A stretch of 64,000 nucleotides of DNA from Streptomyces sp. V1I1 (GTDB taxonomy: Bacteria; Actinomycetota; Actinomycetes; Streptomycetales; Streptomycetaceae). Under the pieces are notes generated by a model. It was not told where the DNA came from. It worked only from the letters and a program-made list of their open reading frames with translations, and did not search any database. The position numbers and the translations under genes were made by a program. The stretch's first letter is position 1. Every line of letters begins with the position of its first letter. Where the stretch lies: assembly GCF_030817355.1 (NCBI RefSeq), contig NZ_JAUSZH010000001.1, forward strand, positions 1,550,001-1,614,000, written 5' to 3'. Of the stretch, positions 7,904 to 16,695 are shown piece after piece.

Positions 7904-10513
7904 GAGAGCCGTGACCATGTCGGCGGCAGCGAGCAGGCGCACCCGCGCAGCGTCCTGGCTGAGCGGATACAGGGCGAACACCTCGCTTCCGTCGGGCAGT
8001 TCCAGGTCTCCTCGGAGCAGGTATGCCAGCCGCGGTCCCGCCGACGGCCCGTCACCATCGTCGCCCTCGCCCGCGTGAGCGTCCGTGTCGGGCGAGCCGA
8101 TCCGGGCAGCGAAGTCCGCCACGTCCTCGCCGTCCCGCCGTCGGTACACGCTCCGCGAACCGTCCGTGTGGCGCACAACGACCGTGGCCGCCCGGGCCGC
8201 GGCCTGCCACACCGCCAGCTCGCCCAGGCCGACGCGCGAGCCCGAGGCGAACAGGTCCGTCAGCCGGTGGGCGAGGGTGGCCAGCGCGTCAGCGTGCCGC
8301 CACACGGCGTGGTGCGTACCGGTGACCCCCTTGACGACGTCGAGCCAGCGCATGGTGCGTGCCTGCACGTCGATGAGCAGCGGCACGCAGGCGCGGCTGC
8401 TCCCGGTGAGGTCGAAGCGCTGCTCGACGGAGCGCGGGTCGAAGACCGGCCCCCGGTTCCCGGGTTGGTCCCGCAGCATGAGCCCGGCGAAGGCTTCCGC
8501 CAGGTCGCCGAAGGGGACGTTGTTGTACGAGTAGACGACCGCGACAACGTATCGGACGCCGGCTGCGCCGAGCCGCTCCAGATCGAGGTCCACGAACTCG
8601 CTCGCGCCGAGCGGAGGCGGCGCGTCCTGGAGGTCGCCGGAGTGCACCGCGGCATGGCTCGCGAACCGCAGGCTGGTGTAGTCGCAGACCCCGACCTGCC
8701 GCCAGTCCGCGTCGAACATCGCGGCCGACAGGTCCAGGTCGGTCCTTCCCGAGGTGGGGCTCTCCATCCAGTGCAGGAACAGGCGCAGCGTCCTGCCGTC
8801 CGGTACGGCGAGTTCGCTGCCGCGCGGAAGGGTCACCAGGGCTCGGGACGCGGTCCGTTCGGTGAACGGCGCGACGACAGCGTCCAGCGCGGCGTCGACG
8901 ACCGCGACCTCTACGGGTGCCGCGTTCCCCGCCCGGCGCAGCATCTCCGCCGTCAGCACGTCGACCACGGTCCGCACGAGGGCGGCGGGCAGCGTCGGCC
9001 TCTCGTCGTCGATCACATGGGTCTTCGCCGCCGCGCCCTTGGGGAAGAACACCCGTGCCACGCGCTCCCGGATCCGGGTGCGGATCGCCCCGAGCGCGGA
9101 CAGCAGGACGGCCGGCGCCACCCGCGGAACCACCCGCTCCAGCGCGGAGACGACGGCGCTGGCGCCGTCCTCGTCCCCCTCGCCGATCAGGCGCAGCAGG
9201 TGGTCGAGGCGGCGGACGAGTTCGCCCGGCCGCCGCTCGAGCAGCGTGAGCGCCCCTGCGATGTCGCGGGCCGCGAGGGCGGCCTCGACCTGGCCGCTCC
9301 AGCTGGAGGCCGTGACGGCCGGGCCGGTGACGTCGATGGCGTCGACGGTCTCCGCGGCCGTGCGCAGAGCGGCGGACAAGGCATCGTCGCCGAGCCGGGT
9401 GCCGCGCAGCGCGGCGAAGGCGAGTGCCGCGCGCGGGAACCGGTCCGTGTGCTCGAAGGGGTGCAGGAGTTCCGCCGCGTGGATCCAGGCCCGCCGGTGC
9501 CGCCGCATGTCCTGGGCGGCCTGTGCCGGGTCCAGTGTGTCGAGGACGGACAGCAGGGCGCGGCGCAGGGGCCGGGGTACGGCGGCGAAACGCGGGATCT
9601 CGACGAGTCCGGCGTCTCCGCCGGAGCGGACCGCGAGCACGCGCAGCACATCGGTGGCGGTGTCGATGAGCCGGGCCATGACGGGAAGGGTGGTCGGCGT
9701 GGCCGCGGGATCGGCGAGCAGCCAGACGACGAGGCGGGCCTTCGTCTCCCGGCCCGGCACGGTGGTCGGCAGTCTGTCGAGGTCGTCGCGGGTCCTGGCG
9801 GCAAGCAGCGCTTCCAGGTCGTCGGTGTCCTGGGGGCTGAGAGCGCCGGTGCGGGAGAGCAGGGTGTCCAGTTCACGGGCCGCGTCGGCCTGACGGGCCG
9901 CGAGGTCGCCGCCGTACGACAGAAGGCGCAGCCGCTCGGGCGGCGCGGCACGGCGGAACAGCTGTCGGCGCGGGCGCTTGGGGCGCAGGAACGGATCGGA
10001 CGGGTCGATGCGGCGCTCGCACACGGGGCACGCCGAGAAGTCCGCGCCGTCGAAGCAGGCGCCGCACACCAGGTGGGCGCACGGCGAGACGGGCACGACG
10101 GATTCCACCGTGCCGCAGAGCACGCACGGCTGCTCGGGGCGCTGGAACAGCACGGTGAGCACGCGGTCGACGTAGTGCGTGTATGTGTCGTGCGGTGTGG
10201 TGTCGGGGAAATCGCGCAGCAGGGGCACATGCTCGCGGTCGGCGCCGAGGGCGCGGTCGATGTCGCCGAGCAGTTCTCGGCCCACCGCGCCGAGGGTGGG
10301 TGCGTCGAGTGCGGCGAACGCGGCGCGCAGCAGCGGTGCCAGCAGGTAGCCGCGGTCGACGAGGTCGGCTTCGAGCAGGGCCACGTCGCCGCCGGCCGGG
10401 ATTGCGGCGGCTGCCGGAGCGGGCGGGTAGACGGCGCCGCGGCGCGACAGAAGCACGGCGGCGAGGCTGCGCGGGCGGGTGGTGGTACGGGTGGTGACCG
10501 TGGTGCTGGACAA
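7871..10513 (-). CDS. Large RING-finger protein with TerD-like C-terminal domain (MXAN_6230/SCO0854 type)
   Basis: About 880 aa from TTG 10513, which has a strong GGGGGAGAAAGAG site. ATG 10579 is in frame but lacks one. A zinc-finger RING motif lies near residues 120-160: CVLCG...CAHLVCGACF...CPVC (C-x2-C, C-x-H-x2-C-x2-C, C-x2-C). A long alpha-helical middle part follows. Near residue 620 onward is a TerD-like beta region (DLDLSAAMFD, HSGDLQDAPPPLGASEF, VVAVVYSYNNVPFGDLAEAFAGLMLR). RING domains in bacteria are rare. This architecture is known as a conserved family in Streptomyces and myxobacteria, without assigned function; a ubiquitin-like ligase or tellurite/stress scaffold role is speculation. 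The extreme C-terminus is encoded by the repeat arrays. Confidence 0.85.
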   Translation of the reverse strand: MSSTTVTTRTTTRPRSLAAVLLSRRGAVYPPAPAAAAIPAGGDVALLEADLVDRGYLLAPLLRAAFAALDAPTLGAVGRELLGDIDRALGADREHVPLLRDFPDTTPHDTYTHYVDRVLTVLFQRPEQPCVLCGTVESVVPVSPCAHLVCGACFDGADFSACPVCERRIDPSDPFLRPKRPRRQLFRRAAPPERLRLLSYGGDLAARQADAARELDTLLSRTGALSPQDTDDLEALLAARTRDDLDRLPTTVPGRETKARLVVWLLADPAATPTTLPVMARLIDTATDVLRVLAVRSGGDAGLVEIPRFAAVPRPLRRALLSVLDTLDPAQAAQDMRRHRRAWIHAAELLHPFEHTDRFPRAALAFAALRGTRLGDDALSAALRTAAETVDAIDVTGPAVTASSWSGQVEAALAARDIAGALTLLERRPGELVRRLDHLLRLIGEGDEDGASAVVSALERVVPRVAPAVLLSALGAIRTRIRERVARVFFPKGAAAKTHVIDDERPTLPAALVRTVVDVLTAEMLRRAGNAAPVEVAVVDAALDAVVAPFTERTASRALVTLPRGSELAVPDGRTLRLFLHWMESPTSGRTDLDLSAAMFDADWRQVGVCDYTSLRFASHAAVHSGDLQDAPPPLGASEFVDLDLERLGAAGVRYVVAVVYSYNNVPFGDLAEAFAGLMLRDQPGNRGPVFDPRSVEQRFDLTGSSRACVPLLIDVQARTMRWLDVVKGVTGTHHAVWRHADALATLAHRLTDLFASGSRVGLGELAVWQAAARAATVVVRHTDGSRSVYRRRDGEDVADFAARIGSPDTDAHAGEGDDGDGPSAGPRLAYLLRGDLELPDGSEVFALYPLSQDAARVRLLAAADMVTALDPRSSILGDR

Positions 10514-10781
10514 GTCTCTTTCTCCCCCTTCCGGATGACCGGGTGTCGCGCGGGGCGGGAAGTGAGCACGCTGATTCATGAGAAGAAGTGAGAAGGAAGC
10601 ACACTCGGGAGCCGCCCCGCGCCCCGTGAACGTAACAGCCGTCGGGCCAGCGGTTCATCCTGTTTTCCGGGCGTGCGTCGCCCCTGGGCGAAAGCCGCCC
10701 GTGACCACAGGGTGCCCTGACGTGGCTCGGAACCGGACGGGCCGCGGCGTCGGCGGTCCCGCCGCGGGCGGCCGGCCCGCG

Positions 10782-11648
10782 TCAGGGGATCCGTGTGCCC
10801 GTCCCCGTCACCCGCACCCGCGGGTCGCCCTCGCGCAGCTCCACGGTCAGCACCCCCGGACGCCCCATGTCCTCGCCCTGGTGGAGAGTGAGCACCGCCG
10901 CCTCGGGGACCAGGCCGAGTTCCCGGGCGTACGCGCCGAACGCGCCGGCCGCCGCGCCCGTCGCCGGGTCCTCCACCACGCCGCCCACCGGGAACGGGTC
11001 GCGCACGTGGAAGACGCTCTCCGACTCCCGCCACACCAACTGCACCGTGGTCAGATCGAGGCGGTGCATCAGGGCTTCGAGGCGTTCGAAGTCGTACGCC
11101 AGATCCGCCAACCGCTCACGGGTCGCGGCCGCGAGCACCAGATGCCGCGCGCCGGCGAAGGCGATACGGGGCGGCAGCGCGGGATCCAGATCGGCGGCCG
11201 GCCAGGCCAGCGCGGCCAGCGCCTCGGCGAGGTCGGCGTCCGCGATGTCCTCGCTGTGCGGCTCGACCGTGGTGAGTGTGGCCCGCAGCGCCCCGCCCTC
11301 TTCGCTCACGGTCACCGGCACCGTCCCCACACACGTCGCGAACACCAGGTCGCCGGTCCCGATGCGCTCGCCGAGGGCGATGGCGGTGGCAACCGTGGCG
11401 TGACCGCAGAACGGCACCTCCGCCTTGGGGCTGAAGTACCGGATGGTGAACGCCCGCCCGGGCTCCCCGCCGAGCCCCGCGGGCGGCGCGGACAGGAACG
11501 CGGACTCGCTGTACCCGAGGTCGGCGGCGATGGAGAGCATGTCGGCGTCGCCGAGTCCTGAGGCATCGAGGACGACCCCGGCGGGGTTGCCTCCCTCGGG
11601 GTCGCCGGAGAAGGCGGTGTAGCGCAGGACTTCGTGCTTGGTGGTCAT
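10782..11648 (-). CDS. PhzF-family isomerase/epimerase
   Basis: 288 aa, with the diaminopimelate-epimerase-like fold of PhzF. N-terminal YTAFSGDPEGGNPAGVV is typical. FTIRYFSPKAEVPFCGHAT contains the usual family acidic/Cys-Gly-His stretch, and EDPATGAAAGAFGAY is the second half-domain glycine loop. The ATG at 11648 follows a long leader. Family members isomerise small metabolites; most outside phenazine clusters have no known substrate and no phenazine genes lie nearby. Single-gene unit. Confidence 0.92.
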   Translation of the reverse strand: MTTKHEVLRYTAFSGDPEGGNPAGVVLDASGLGDADMLSIAADLGYSESAFLSAPPAGLGGEPGRAFTIRYFSPKAEVPFCGHATVATAIALGERIGTGDLVFATCVGTVPVTVSEEGGALRATLTTVEPHSEDIADADLAEALAALAWPAADLDPALPPRIAFAGARHLVLAAATRERLADLAYDFERLEALMHRLDLTTVQLVWRESESVFHVRDPFPVGGVVEDPATGAAAGAFGAYARELGLVPEAAVLTLHQGEDMGRPGVLTVELREGDPRVRVTGTGTRIP

Positions 11649-11893
11649 GACCTGCGGAACTACGGACCGATGTGGTTTGTTCCCGACCAAGGTCAGGGTG
11701 TGTGGTGTGCCGCCACGGACGGGGACGGTGCACCCCACGTACACGAACTGCAAGCCCACGTACACCGCCCACCGGTCAGCGCGTCACTGCTGGTCAATGG
11801 CACGGGAGGGACGGAACCCTTGGCCGCAGGAATCCGGCAACCACCCCGCCCACGGGACTCGTTCACGACCCCGCCACCACCCATGAGTGCACG

Positions 11894-12130
11894 ATGCAGT
11901 TCACCTCGACTCCCCGCGGCGCGCGCCTTGCCCGCCGGCTCGTCTCGCACCGGCTGCACGAATGGGGCCACCCGTACGGCTCCACCGCCAACGAGACGAT
12001 CACGCTGATCGCGGCCGAGCTGGTCGCGAACGCCGTACGTCGGGCACGTACCCGGGCGGGACTTCCACCTCCGCCGTGCCGAGAGCCCGGCCGCGCTACG
12101 CATCGACGTCACCGACACCCGGAAGCCGCG
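11894..12130 (+). pseudogene. Truncated, frameshifted RsbW-like ATPase
   Basis: Starts MQFTSTPRGARLARRL and runs through IAAELVANAV, close to the intact ATPase at 4802-5272. Relative to it, 2 nt are missing near 12036-12045, inside the RHGHV codons. After that the correct reading (RDFHLRR, RIDVTDTRKPR) continues in another frame and stops being similar at about 12128. There it meets the end of an FtsK-type gene. The C-terminal half of the ATPase is absent. Confidence 0.85.
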
Positions 12131-12418
12131 GTGGCCGCGCTGGGCGACGACATCCGCAACTGGCCCGACGCCAGCCCGGTCACCTTGCAGGACCCCGCCT
12201 ACGTCGGCGTCGCGGTGATGGCGATGCAGGGCCGCCCCGGCTACACCCGCATCCGCACCCCATACGTCGCAGACGCCGACGCGGCCCGCGTCGCCGAGGG
12301 CACCTCTGATCTGACCGCCGACCCGGACCTGTGCCTGGACGCCCTCCTCGACTCGACCGGCCGGACGTTCCCCGACGACGAAGGACCGGGCGGCGCGCCT
12401 GTCCCGCTCGTCAAGTAG
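12131..12418 (+). pseudogene. C-terminal remnant of FtsK/SpoIIIE-type conjugal transfer protein
   Basis: Residues LGDDIRNWPD, VTLQDPAYVGVAVMA and RPGYTRIRTPYVADADAARVAEG match the end of the TraB/FtsK-like DNA translocase of actinomycete integrative elements. These move double-stranded DNA between hyphae. The ATP-binding part is missing, so the gene is dead. It shares a reading frame with the start of the ATPase remnant, giving a continuous but meaningless fusion ORF. Confidence 0.75.
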
Positions 12419-12482
12419 ACCGAACGACCCACGCCAGAAAGGAGGTTGAGGATATGGCGGAGGAACGGTTCACCCGGCGCAC

Positions 12483-13154
12483 GTGACCGTGGTCATGGCG
12501 GTCATCGCGGCGCTGGCCTTCGTCTTCTCCTTCGGCAACGTCTGGGCACTCGCCCTGCGGCTCGGTGTGCCCCACCCGATCGCCCCACTGATCGCCCCCA
12601 TGGTCGATCTGTCCGTCGTCGGACTCCTGGTCGCCCTGCGGTTCCTGGCCCTGCGCAGCGTGCCCAAGACGGAGTTGAAGGCCGGTACCCGGCTGCTGCA
12701 CCTGTGCGGCCTGCTCACCCTCGCCCTGAACACCGCCGAACCGCTGCTGACCGGACGCTACGGACGCGCCTGCCTGGACACCGTCGCCCCGCTCCTGCTG
12801 CTCGGCTGGGGCCACGTCGGCCCAGCCTTCCTCGCCCAGTTCCACACTCTCACCCGCCCCACCCCGCACCTGGAGGCCGCCGCCCCCATCTCTGAACCGG
12901 TGACCGCCGAAGTACCCGTACCCGAGCCCCCGACGCCCGCTCCGGCTCCGGCTCCGGCCGCTCTGCCCGTCGCCGTCGCCAAGACGACCCGGCCCGCCTC
13001 CGGCCCGGCCCTGCCGGTCGCCCTGATCGACTCAGCCCGGCGCATCGCGGACACCCACCGCGCCGAGCACGGAACTCCCATCACCGCCGCCCACCTGGGC
13101 ACGCGCATGGGCGTCGCCCTGCCGGTGGCCACCGCCGCACTCGCTCAGCTCTGA
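12483..13154 (+). CDS. DUF2637 membrane protein (SpdB-like)
   Basis: 223 aa from GTG 12483. There are three to four N-terminal hydrophobic helices (VVMAVIAALAFVFSFGNVWALA; PIAPLIAPMVDLSVVGLLVAL; LLHLCGLLTLALNTAEPLL; DTVAPLLLLGWGHVGPAFLAQ). A Pro/Ala linker and a short helix-turn-helix-like end (IADTHRAEHGTPITAAHLGTRMGV) follow. DUF2637 proteins sit between the transfer ATPase and Rep genes of AICEs and help plasmid spread. Upstream, AAGGAGGT at 12437-12444 serves a 10-codon leader ORF whose TGA overlaps this GTG, suggesting coupled translation. Confidence 0.85.
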   Translation: MTVVMAVIAALAFVFSFGNVWALALRLGVPHPIAPLIAPMVDLSVVGLLVALRFLALRSVPKTELKAGTRLLHLCGLLTLALNTAEPLLTGRYGRACLDTVAPLLLLGWGHVGPAFLAQFHTLTRPTPHLEAAAPISEPVTAEVPVPEPPTPAPAPAPAALPVAVAKTTRPASGPALPVALIDSARRIADTHRAEHGTPITAAHLGTRMGVALPVATAALAQL

Positions 13155-13304
13155 GCCCCAGCCGTCCCCGGGCAAATCCCCCTCTCTGAACCCACGCCCG
13201 CCAACGGGTCTGGTTCGCCATGCCCCGAGCAGCACCAACGCGCCTACAGATCCGGCTGGTTGCTGCTCGGGGCCACCCACCCGAACAGAAGGGACACGCC
13301 CCGA

Positions 13305-14750
13305 ATGGTCACCCTGGACCTGCGCCACGTGGCAAGCCCCGCCGTGCGGGACCTGCTCCACCTCGTCAACCACCCCGACTTCGACCGCGCGCAACAGCAG
13401 ATCGAGCGCCTCGGCGGCTGCACCGAACCCGTCCGCCTGACCGGCCACACCACCACCGTCGATTCCGCGACGGGTGAGGTGCTGCGCTCCTACACATCCT
13501 CCGCCGAACCGACGGGCAGCCTGCTCACCACCTGCGGCAACCGCCGCGCCTCCCGCTGCCCAGCCTGCTCCCGCATCTACGCCGCCGACACCTACCACCT
13601 CATCCGCGCCGGCCTCTCCGGCGGCAAGAACGTACCCGACACCGTCCGCACCCACCCCCGCGTCTTCGCCACCCTCACCCCGCCGTCCTTCGGCCCCGTC
13701 CACAACCGCCTCACCACCCCCGGCGGCGATATCCGTCCCTGCCGCTGCCGCAAGCTCCACGACCCCACGGACGCCCAGATCGGGACGCCGCTCAACCCCG
13801 CGACGTACGACTACGCGGGCGCGGTCCTGTTCAACGCCCACGCCTCCGCCCTGTGGGCCCGCTTCACCACCTACCTGCGCCGCGAGATCGCCGCCCGACT
13901 CGGCATGACCCAGAAGGCCGCCCACGCGGTCCTGCGGATCTCCTTCGCCAAGGTCGCCGAGTACCAGCAGCGTGGCCGGGTCCACTTCCACGCCGTCATC
14001 CGGCTCGACGGCCCGGACGGCACCAGCCAGCCCCCGCCGCCGTACGCCACCGTCACCGTGCTCACCGACGCCGTACGTGCCGCCGCCGCACGGGTCCGCG
14101 TCACGGTCGAGTCGGATGCGGTCGGGGAACGCGAACTCGGCTGGGGCGAACAGCTCGACGTACGCGAGATCACGGCCTTCGGCACCGGTGCCGAATTCAC
14201 CGACCAGGCCGTGGCCGCCTACGTGGCGAAGTACGCCACCAAGTCCGCTGATGCCTCCGGCGCCCTCGACCGCGCCCTGTTCTGCCGCCCCTGCCAGGGA
14301 CGCGGCGCCACCCTCCTGCCCCACGGCACCCCGCTCCCGTGCACCGCCTGCGACGGCACCGGGCAGGCCGGGCCGTTGCCCCGGCTCGCCGTCGCCCGGC
14401 ACGTGCGGCAGATGATCCGCACCTGCTGGGAACTGGGCCGCCTGCCGGAGTTCGCCCACCTCAAGCTCCGGAAGTGGGCGCACATGCTCGGCTTCCGGGG
14501 CCACTTCTCCACCAAGTCCCGCCACTACTCCACCACTCTCGGCGCACTGCGCGACGCCCGCCGCGCCTGGCGCACCGAACAGGCCCGCACCCACGCCGGC
14601 ATGCCCGACCTCGACCCGACGACCACGCTCGTCGTCGGCCACTGGGACTACCTCGGCTCGGGCTACAGCGCTGGCGCCGCACTCCTCGCCGCCCGCGTCT
14701 GGCACAGCAAGGAACTGGAACGGCAGTTCGCGGCCGAAGGGGGCTGTTGA
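13305..14750 (+). CDS. RepSA-type replication initiator
   Basis: About 481 aa from ATG 13305; an in-frame TTG at 13260 would add 15 residues. It shows features of the rolling-circle initiator of pSAM2 relatives: a zinc-like cluster CGNRRASRCPACSRIYAADTY, the HUH-like histidine motif GRVHFHAVIRLDG, a second Cys-rich patch (CRPCQGRG, CTACDGTGQ), and the family stretches HLKLRKWAHMLGFRGHFSTK and THAGMPDL. It initiates replication of the excised circle. The stop overlaps the xis start by one nucleotide. It looks intact although transfer genes upstream are broken. Confidence 0.92.
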   Translation: MVTLDLRHVASPAVRDLLHLVNHPDFDRAQQQIERLGGCTEPVRLTGHTTTVDSATGEVLRSYTSSAEPTGSLLTTCGNRRASRCPACSRIYAADTYHLIRAGLSGGKNVPDTVRTHPRVFATLTPPSFGPVHNRLTTPGGDIRPCRCRKLHDPTDAQIGTPLNPATYDYAGAVLFNAHASALWARFTTYLRREIAARLGMTQKAAHAVLRISFAKVAEYQQRGRVHFHAVIRLDGPDGTSQPPPPYATVTVLTDAVRAAAARVRVTVESDAVGERELGWGEQLDVREITAFGTGAEFTDQAVAAYVAKYATKSADASGALDRALFCRPCQGRGATLLPHGTPLPCTACDGTGQAGPLPRLAVARHVRQMIRTCWELGRLPEFAHLKLRKWAHMLGFRGHFSTKSRHYSTTLGALRDARRAWRTEQARTHAGMPDLDPTTTLVVGHWDYLGSGYSAGAALLAARVWHSKELERQFAAEGGC

Positions 14751-14974
14751 TGGCCTCGCCCCCGCTCGCCGTCCTCCACGCGGAGGCGGCACCGGTGCTG
14801 GATCTGCTCGCGGTGCCCCAGTTCATGGCTCATCTCCAGCTCGGCCGCTCCGCCGTCTACGACCTGCTCCGCTCCGGCCAACTCGCCTCGATCACCCTTG
14901 GCCGCGCCCGCCGCATCCCCACGGACTCGCTCACCGACTTCATCCGTACCCGCCTGGAACAGGAAGCCGCCTGA
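14750..14974 (+). CDS. xis: Excisionase (MerR-like winged helix)
   Basis: 74 aa. The helix-turn-helix core LLAVPQFMAHLQLGRSAVYDLLRSGQLASITLG is followed by RRIPTDSLTDFI, the typical excisionase-family pattern. It is coupled to rep and int by 1-nt overlaps. It should direct the integrase toward excision. Confidence 0.9.
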   Translation: MASPPLAVLHAEAAPVLDLLAVPQFMAHLQLGRSAVYDLLRSGQLASITLGRARRIPTDSLTDFIRTRLEQEAA

Positions 14975-16281
14975 TGACCACTGCCCGCCCCGCTTCGTCC
15001 CGCCGCTCCCGCACCCGTGCGAACGGAGACGGGACCGTCTACCAGCGCAAGGACGGACGGTGGGAAGCCGCCGGATACGTGCTGGCCCCCGGCAACACCC
15101 GCAAGCGCGTCCGTGTCTACGGCGCTACCCGTAAAGACGCGCTGACCAAGCTCACCGAAAAGATCGCCGCCAGCAACCGCGGACTCCCCGTCGCGACGGC
15201 CGACAGCACCGTGAGCGCCTACCTCACGTACTGGCTGGACGGCGTCGCCGTTCACCACCTGCGGGAGAACACCCACACCCGCTACGCCACTTCCATCCGC
15301 CTCCACCTCAAGCCCGGCCTCGGTGCCAAGAAGCTCGCCCGGCTCACCACCCGCGACGTCCGCACCTTCCTCGACGGGCTCCGCACCACCTGTCAGTGCT
15401 GCGTTCAGGAACGGGACTCCGTTCAGCGGTCCTGCTGTGCCATCGGCCAGTGCTGCGAGAAGCGGCTCTCGCCGCTGACCGTGACGTACGTCCACGCGGT
15501 CCTCAAGTCCGCCCTGGAACACGCCGTCCGCGAGATCGAACTCCCGCGCAACGTCGCCCGGAACGTCAAAACGACCACGCCCCGCCCCAGGCGCTTCCAG
15601 CCCCTCACCGCCACCGAAGCCCGGCAACTCCTCCAGGCGGCCAACAGCGACCGGCTTCACGCCCTGTATGAACTCGCTCTGCGCACCGGACTCCGCAAAG
15701 GCGAACTCCTCGGCCTCCACTGGGAAGACCTCGACCTCGACGGCGGCACCGCCACCATCCACCGCTCCCTCCAGCGCACCCGCAGCCAAGGGCTGACCAT
15801 CCTGCACACCAAGACCCTGGCCTCCGAGCGACGCATCGCCCTCCCCACCGAATGCATCAACTCCCTCAAGATCCACCAGGAACGGGAGCAGGAAGAGCGC
15901 CGGGCGGCCGGAACAGGATGGACGGACAACGGGCTCGTCTTCACCACCCAGAAGGGCAAGCCGCTCGACCCCACCAACCTCACCCGCCGCTTCCGCCGCC
16001 TCCTCCACAGCGCAGAACTCCGGACGATCCGCTTCCACGACCTCCGCCACTCAACCGCAACCCTCCTCCTGGAACAAGGCGTCGACCTCTTCGTCATCAA
16101 GGAACTCCTCGGCCACGCCCACATCGGCGTCACCGCCGGCGTCTACGCCCACGTACGACTCCGCCTCCAGCGCCAGGCCATCGACACCCTGGGCAGCGCC
16201 CTCGGCCCCTGCGGCTTGCGATCCCCACGGATCTCGAAGTCCATCGCATCCCCTGAGCTGGGGCGTTGCGACGACCGCTAG
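14974..16281 (+). CDS. int: Tyrosine-type site-specific integrase
   Basis: 435 aa. It has an N-terminal AP2-like arm-binding region (GDGTVYQRKDGRWEAAGYV), a SAM-like core-binding domain (YLTYWLDGVAVHHLRENTHTRY) and a catalytic domain. The catalytic domain has RTGLRKGELLGLHW (first Arg), HDLRHSTATLLLEQG (His-x-x-Arg), LLGHAHIGVTAGVYAHV (His and tyrosine nucleophile). A Cys-rich insert (TCQCCVQERDSVQRSCCA) is common in AICE integrases. The final approximately 25 residues (LRSPRISKSIASPELG) are not typical and may come from DNA brought next to the gene. No direct repeat marking attL/attR is obvious downstream. Confidence 0.95.
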   Translation: MTTARPASSRRSRTRANGDGTVYQRKDGRWEAAGYVLAPGNTRKRVRVYGATRKDALTKLTEKIAASNRGLPVATADSTVSAYLTYWLDGVAVHHLRENTHTRYATSIRLHLKPGLGAKKLARLTTRDVRTFLDGLRTTCQCCVQERDSVQRSCCAIGQCCEKRLSPLTVTYVHAVLKSALEHAVREIELPRNVARNVKTTTPRPRRFQPLTATEARQLLQAANSDRLHALYELALRTGLRKGELLGLHWEDLDLDGGTATIHRSLQRTRSQGLTILHTKTLASERRIALPTECINSLKIHQEREQEERRAAGTGWTDNGLVFTTQKGKPLDPTNLTRRFRRLLHSAELRTIRFHDLRHSTATLLLEQGVDLFVIKELLGHAHIGVTAGVYAHVRLRLQRQAIDTLGSALGPCGLRSPRISKSIASPELGRCDDR

Positions 16282-16359
16282 AACCCAAGAAGATCCCGGC
16301 GGGGCTTCCGCCTAAACACCCGCTCGACATTTGCGAGCGAGATTTCTTGCCTATCAGAA

Positions 16360-16695
16360 TTACTCTGCGCCGGTAATGCCGTCGACGAAAGTCAGCGCAC
16401 TCTCAAGCGCACTCCTCAGATACGACCGCGCATCTCCGGTGTCGGCCTTGCTCAAGAGGATCGTCAGAAATTCCGAGTCCGGATACCCCGCAACGCCTGC
16501 CGACTTAGCAACGTCGAGCTGCGACCAGATAGCGATCATCATCTCGTTGCAGGCTCGGGCCTGACTCAGGCTGCCAGGAGTGTCGCTAGCGAAGATCTCG
16601 CGCGCCGAGATCCCAAGTCGATGCCCGAGCGTACGCAGGAACAGCTCCCTCGCATCTGACTCCAAGGCCGACTGGACTTGATCACGAATCTTCAT
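16360..16695 (-). CDS. Candidate immunity protein for the Rhs toxin
   Basis: 111 aa, predicted mostly alpha-helical, cytoplasmic, with no signal peptide. I recognise no family. The start codon overlaps the stop of the Rhs toxin gene (ATGA-type junction, 16692-16695), the usual position of the cognate immunity gene. Base composition is clearly lower in GC than the flanking genes and matches that of the toxin tip just upstream, so both probably arrived together. Function as an antitoxin is inferred from position only. Confidence 0.7.
   Translation of the reverse strand: MKIRDQVQSALESDARELFLRTLGHRLGISAREIFASDTPGSLSQARACNEMMIAIWSQLDVAKSAGVAGYPDSEFLTILLSKADTGDARSYLRSALESALTFVDGITGAE

Larger units (their letters stand above)
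12131..16281 (+). mobile_element. Decayed actinomycete integrative and conjugative element (pSAM2-type)
   Basis: The gene order FtsK-like remnant, DUF2637/Spd, Rep, Xis, Int matches the standard AICE core. The last three genes overlap by 1-nt TGATG junctions. The transfer ATPase is truncated, and the Pra/regulatory module and most spread genes are absent, so conjugation is unlikely. Replication, excision and integration genes are intact. No att repeat was found beside int. A tRNA 3' end at 29706-29740 may belong to this or another integration event. Confidence 0.8.

Noticed and set aside
10576..11034. 152-aa minus ORF between RING and PhzF genes
   Set aside because: Overlaps the PhzF coding end in another frame, Arg/Gly-rich shadow; the 200-nt gap 10580-10781 shows no gene.
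12454..12486. 10-codon ORF before DUF2637 with a perfect Shine-Dalgarno
   Set aside because: Too short to call a gene; mentioned as a possible leader for translational coupling.
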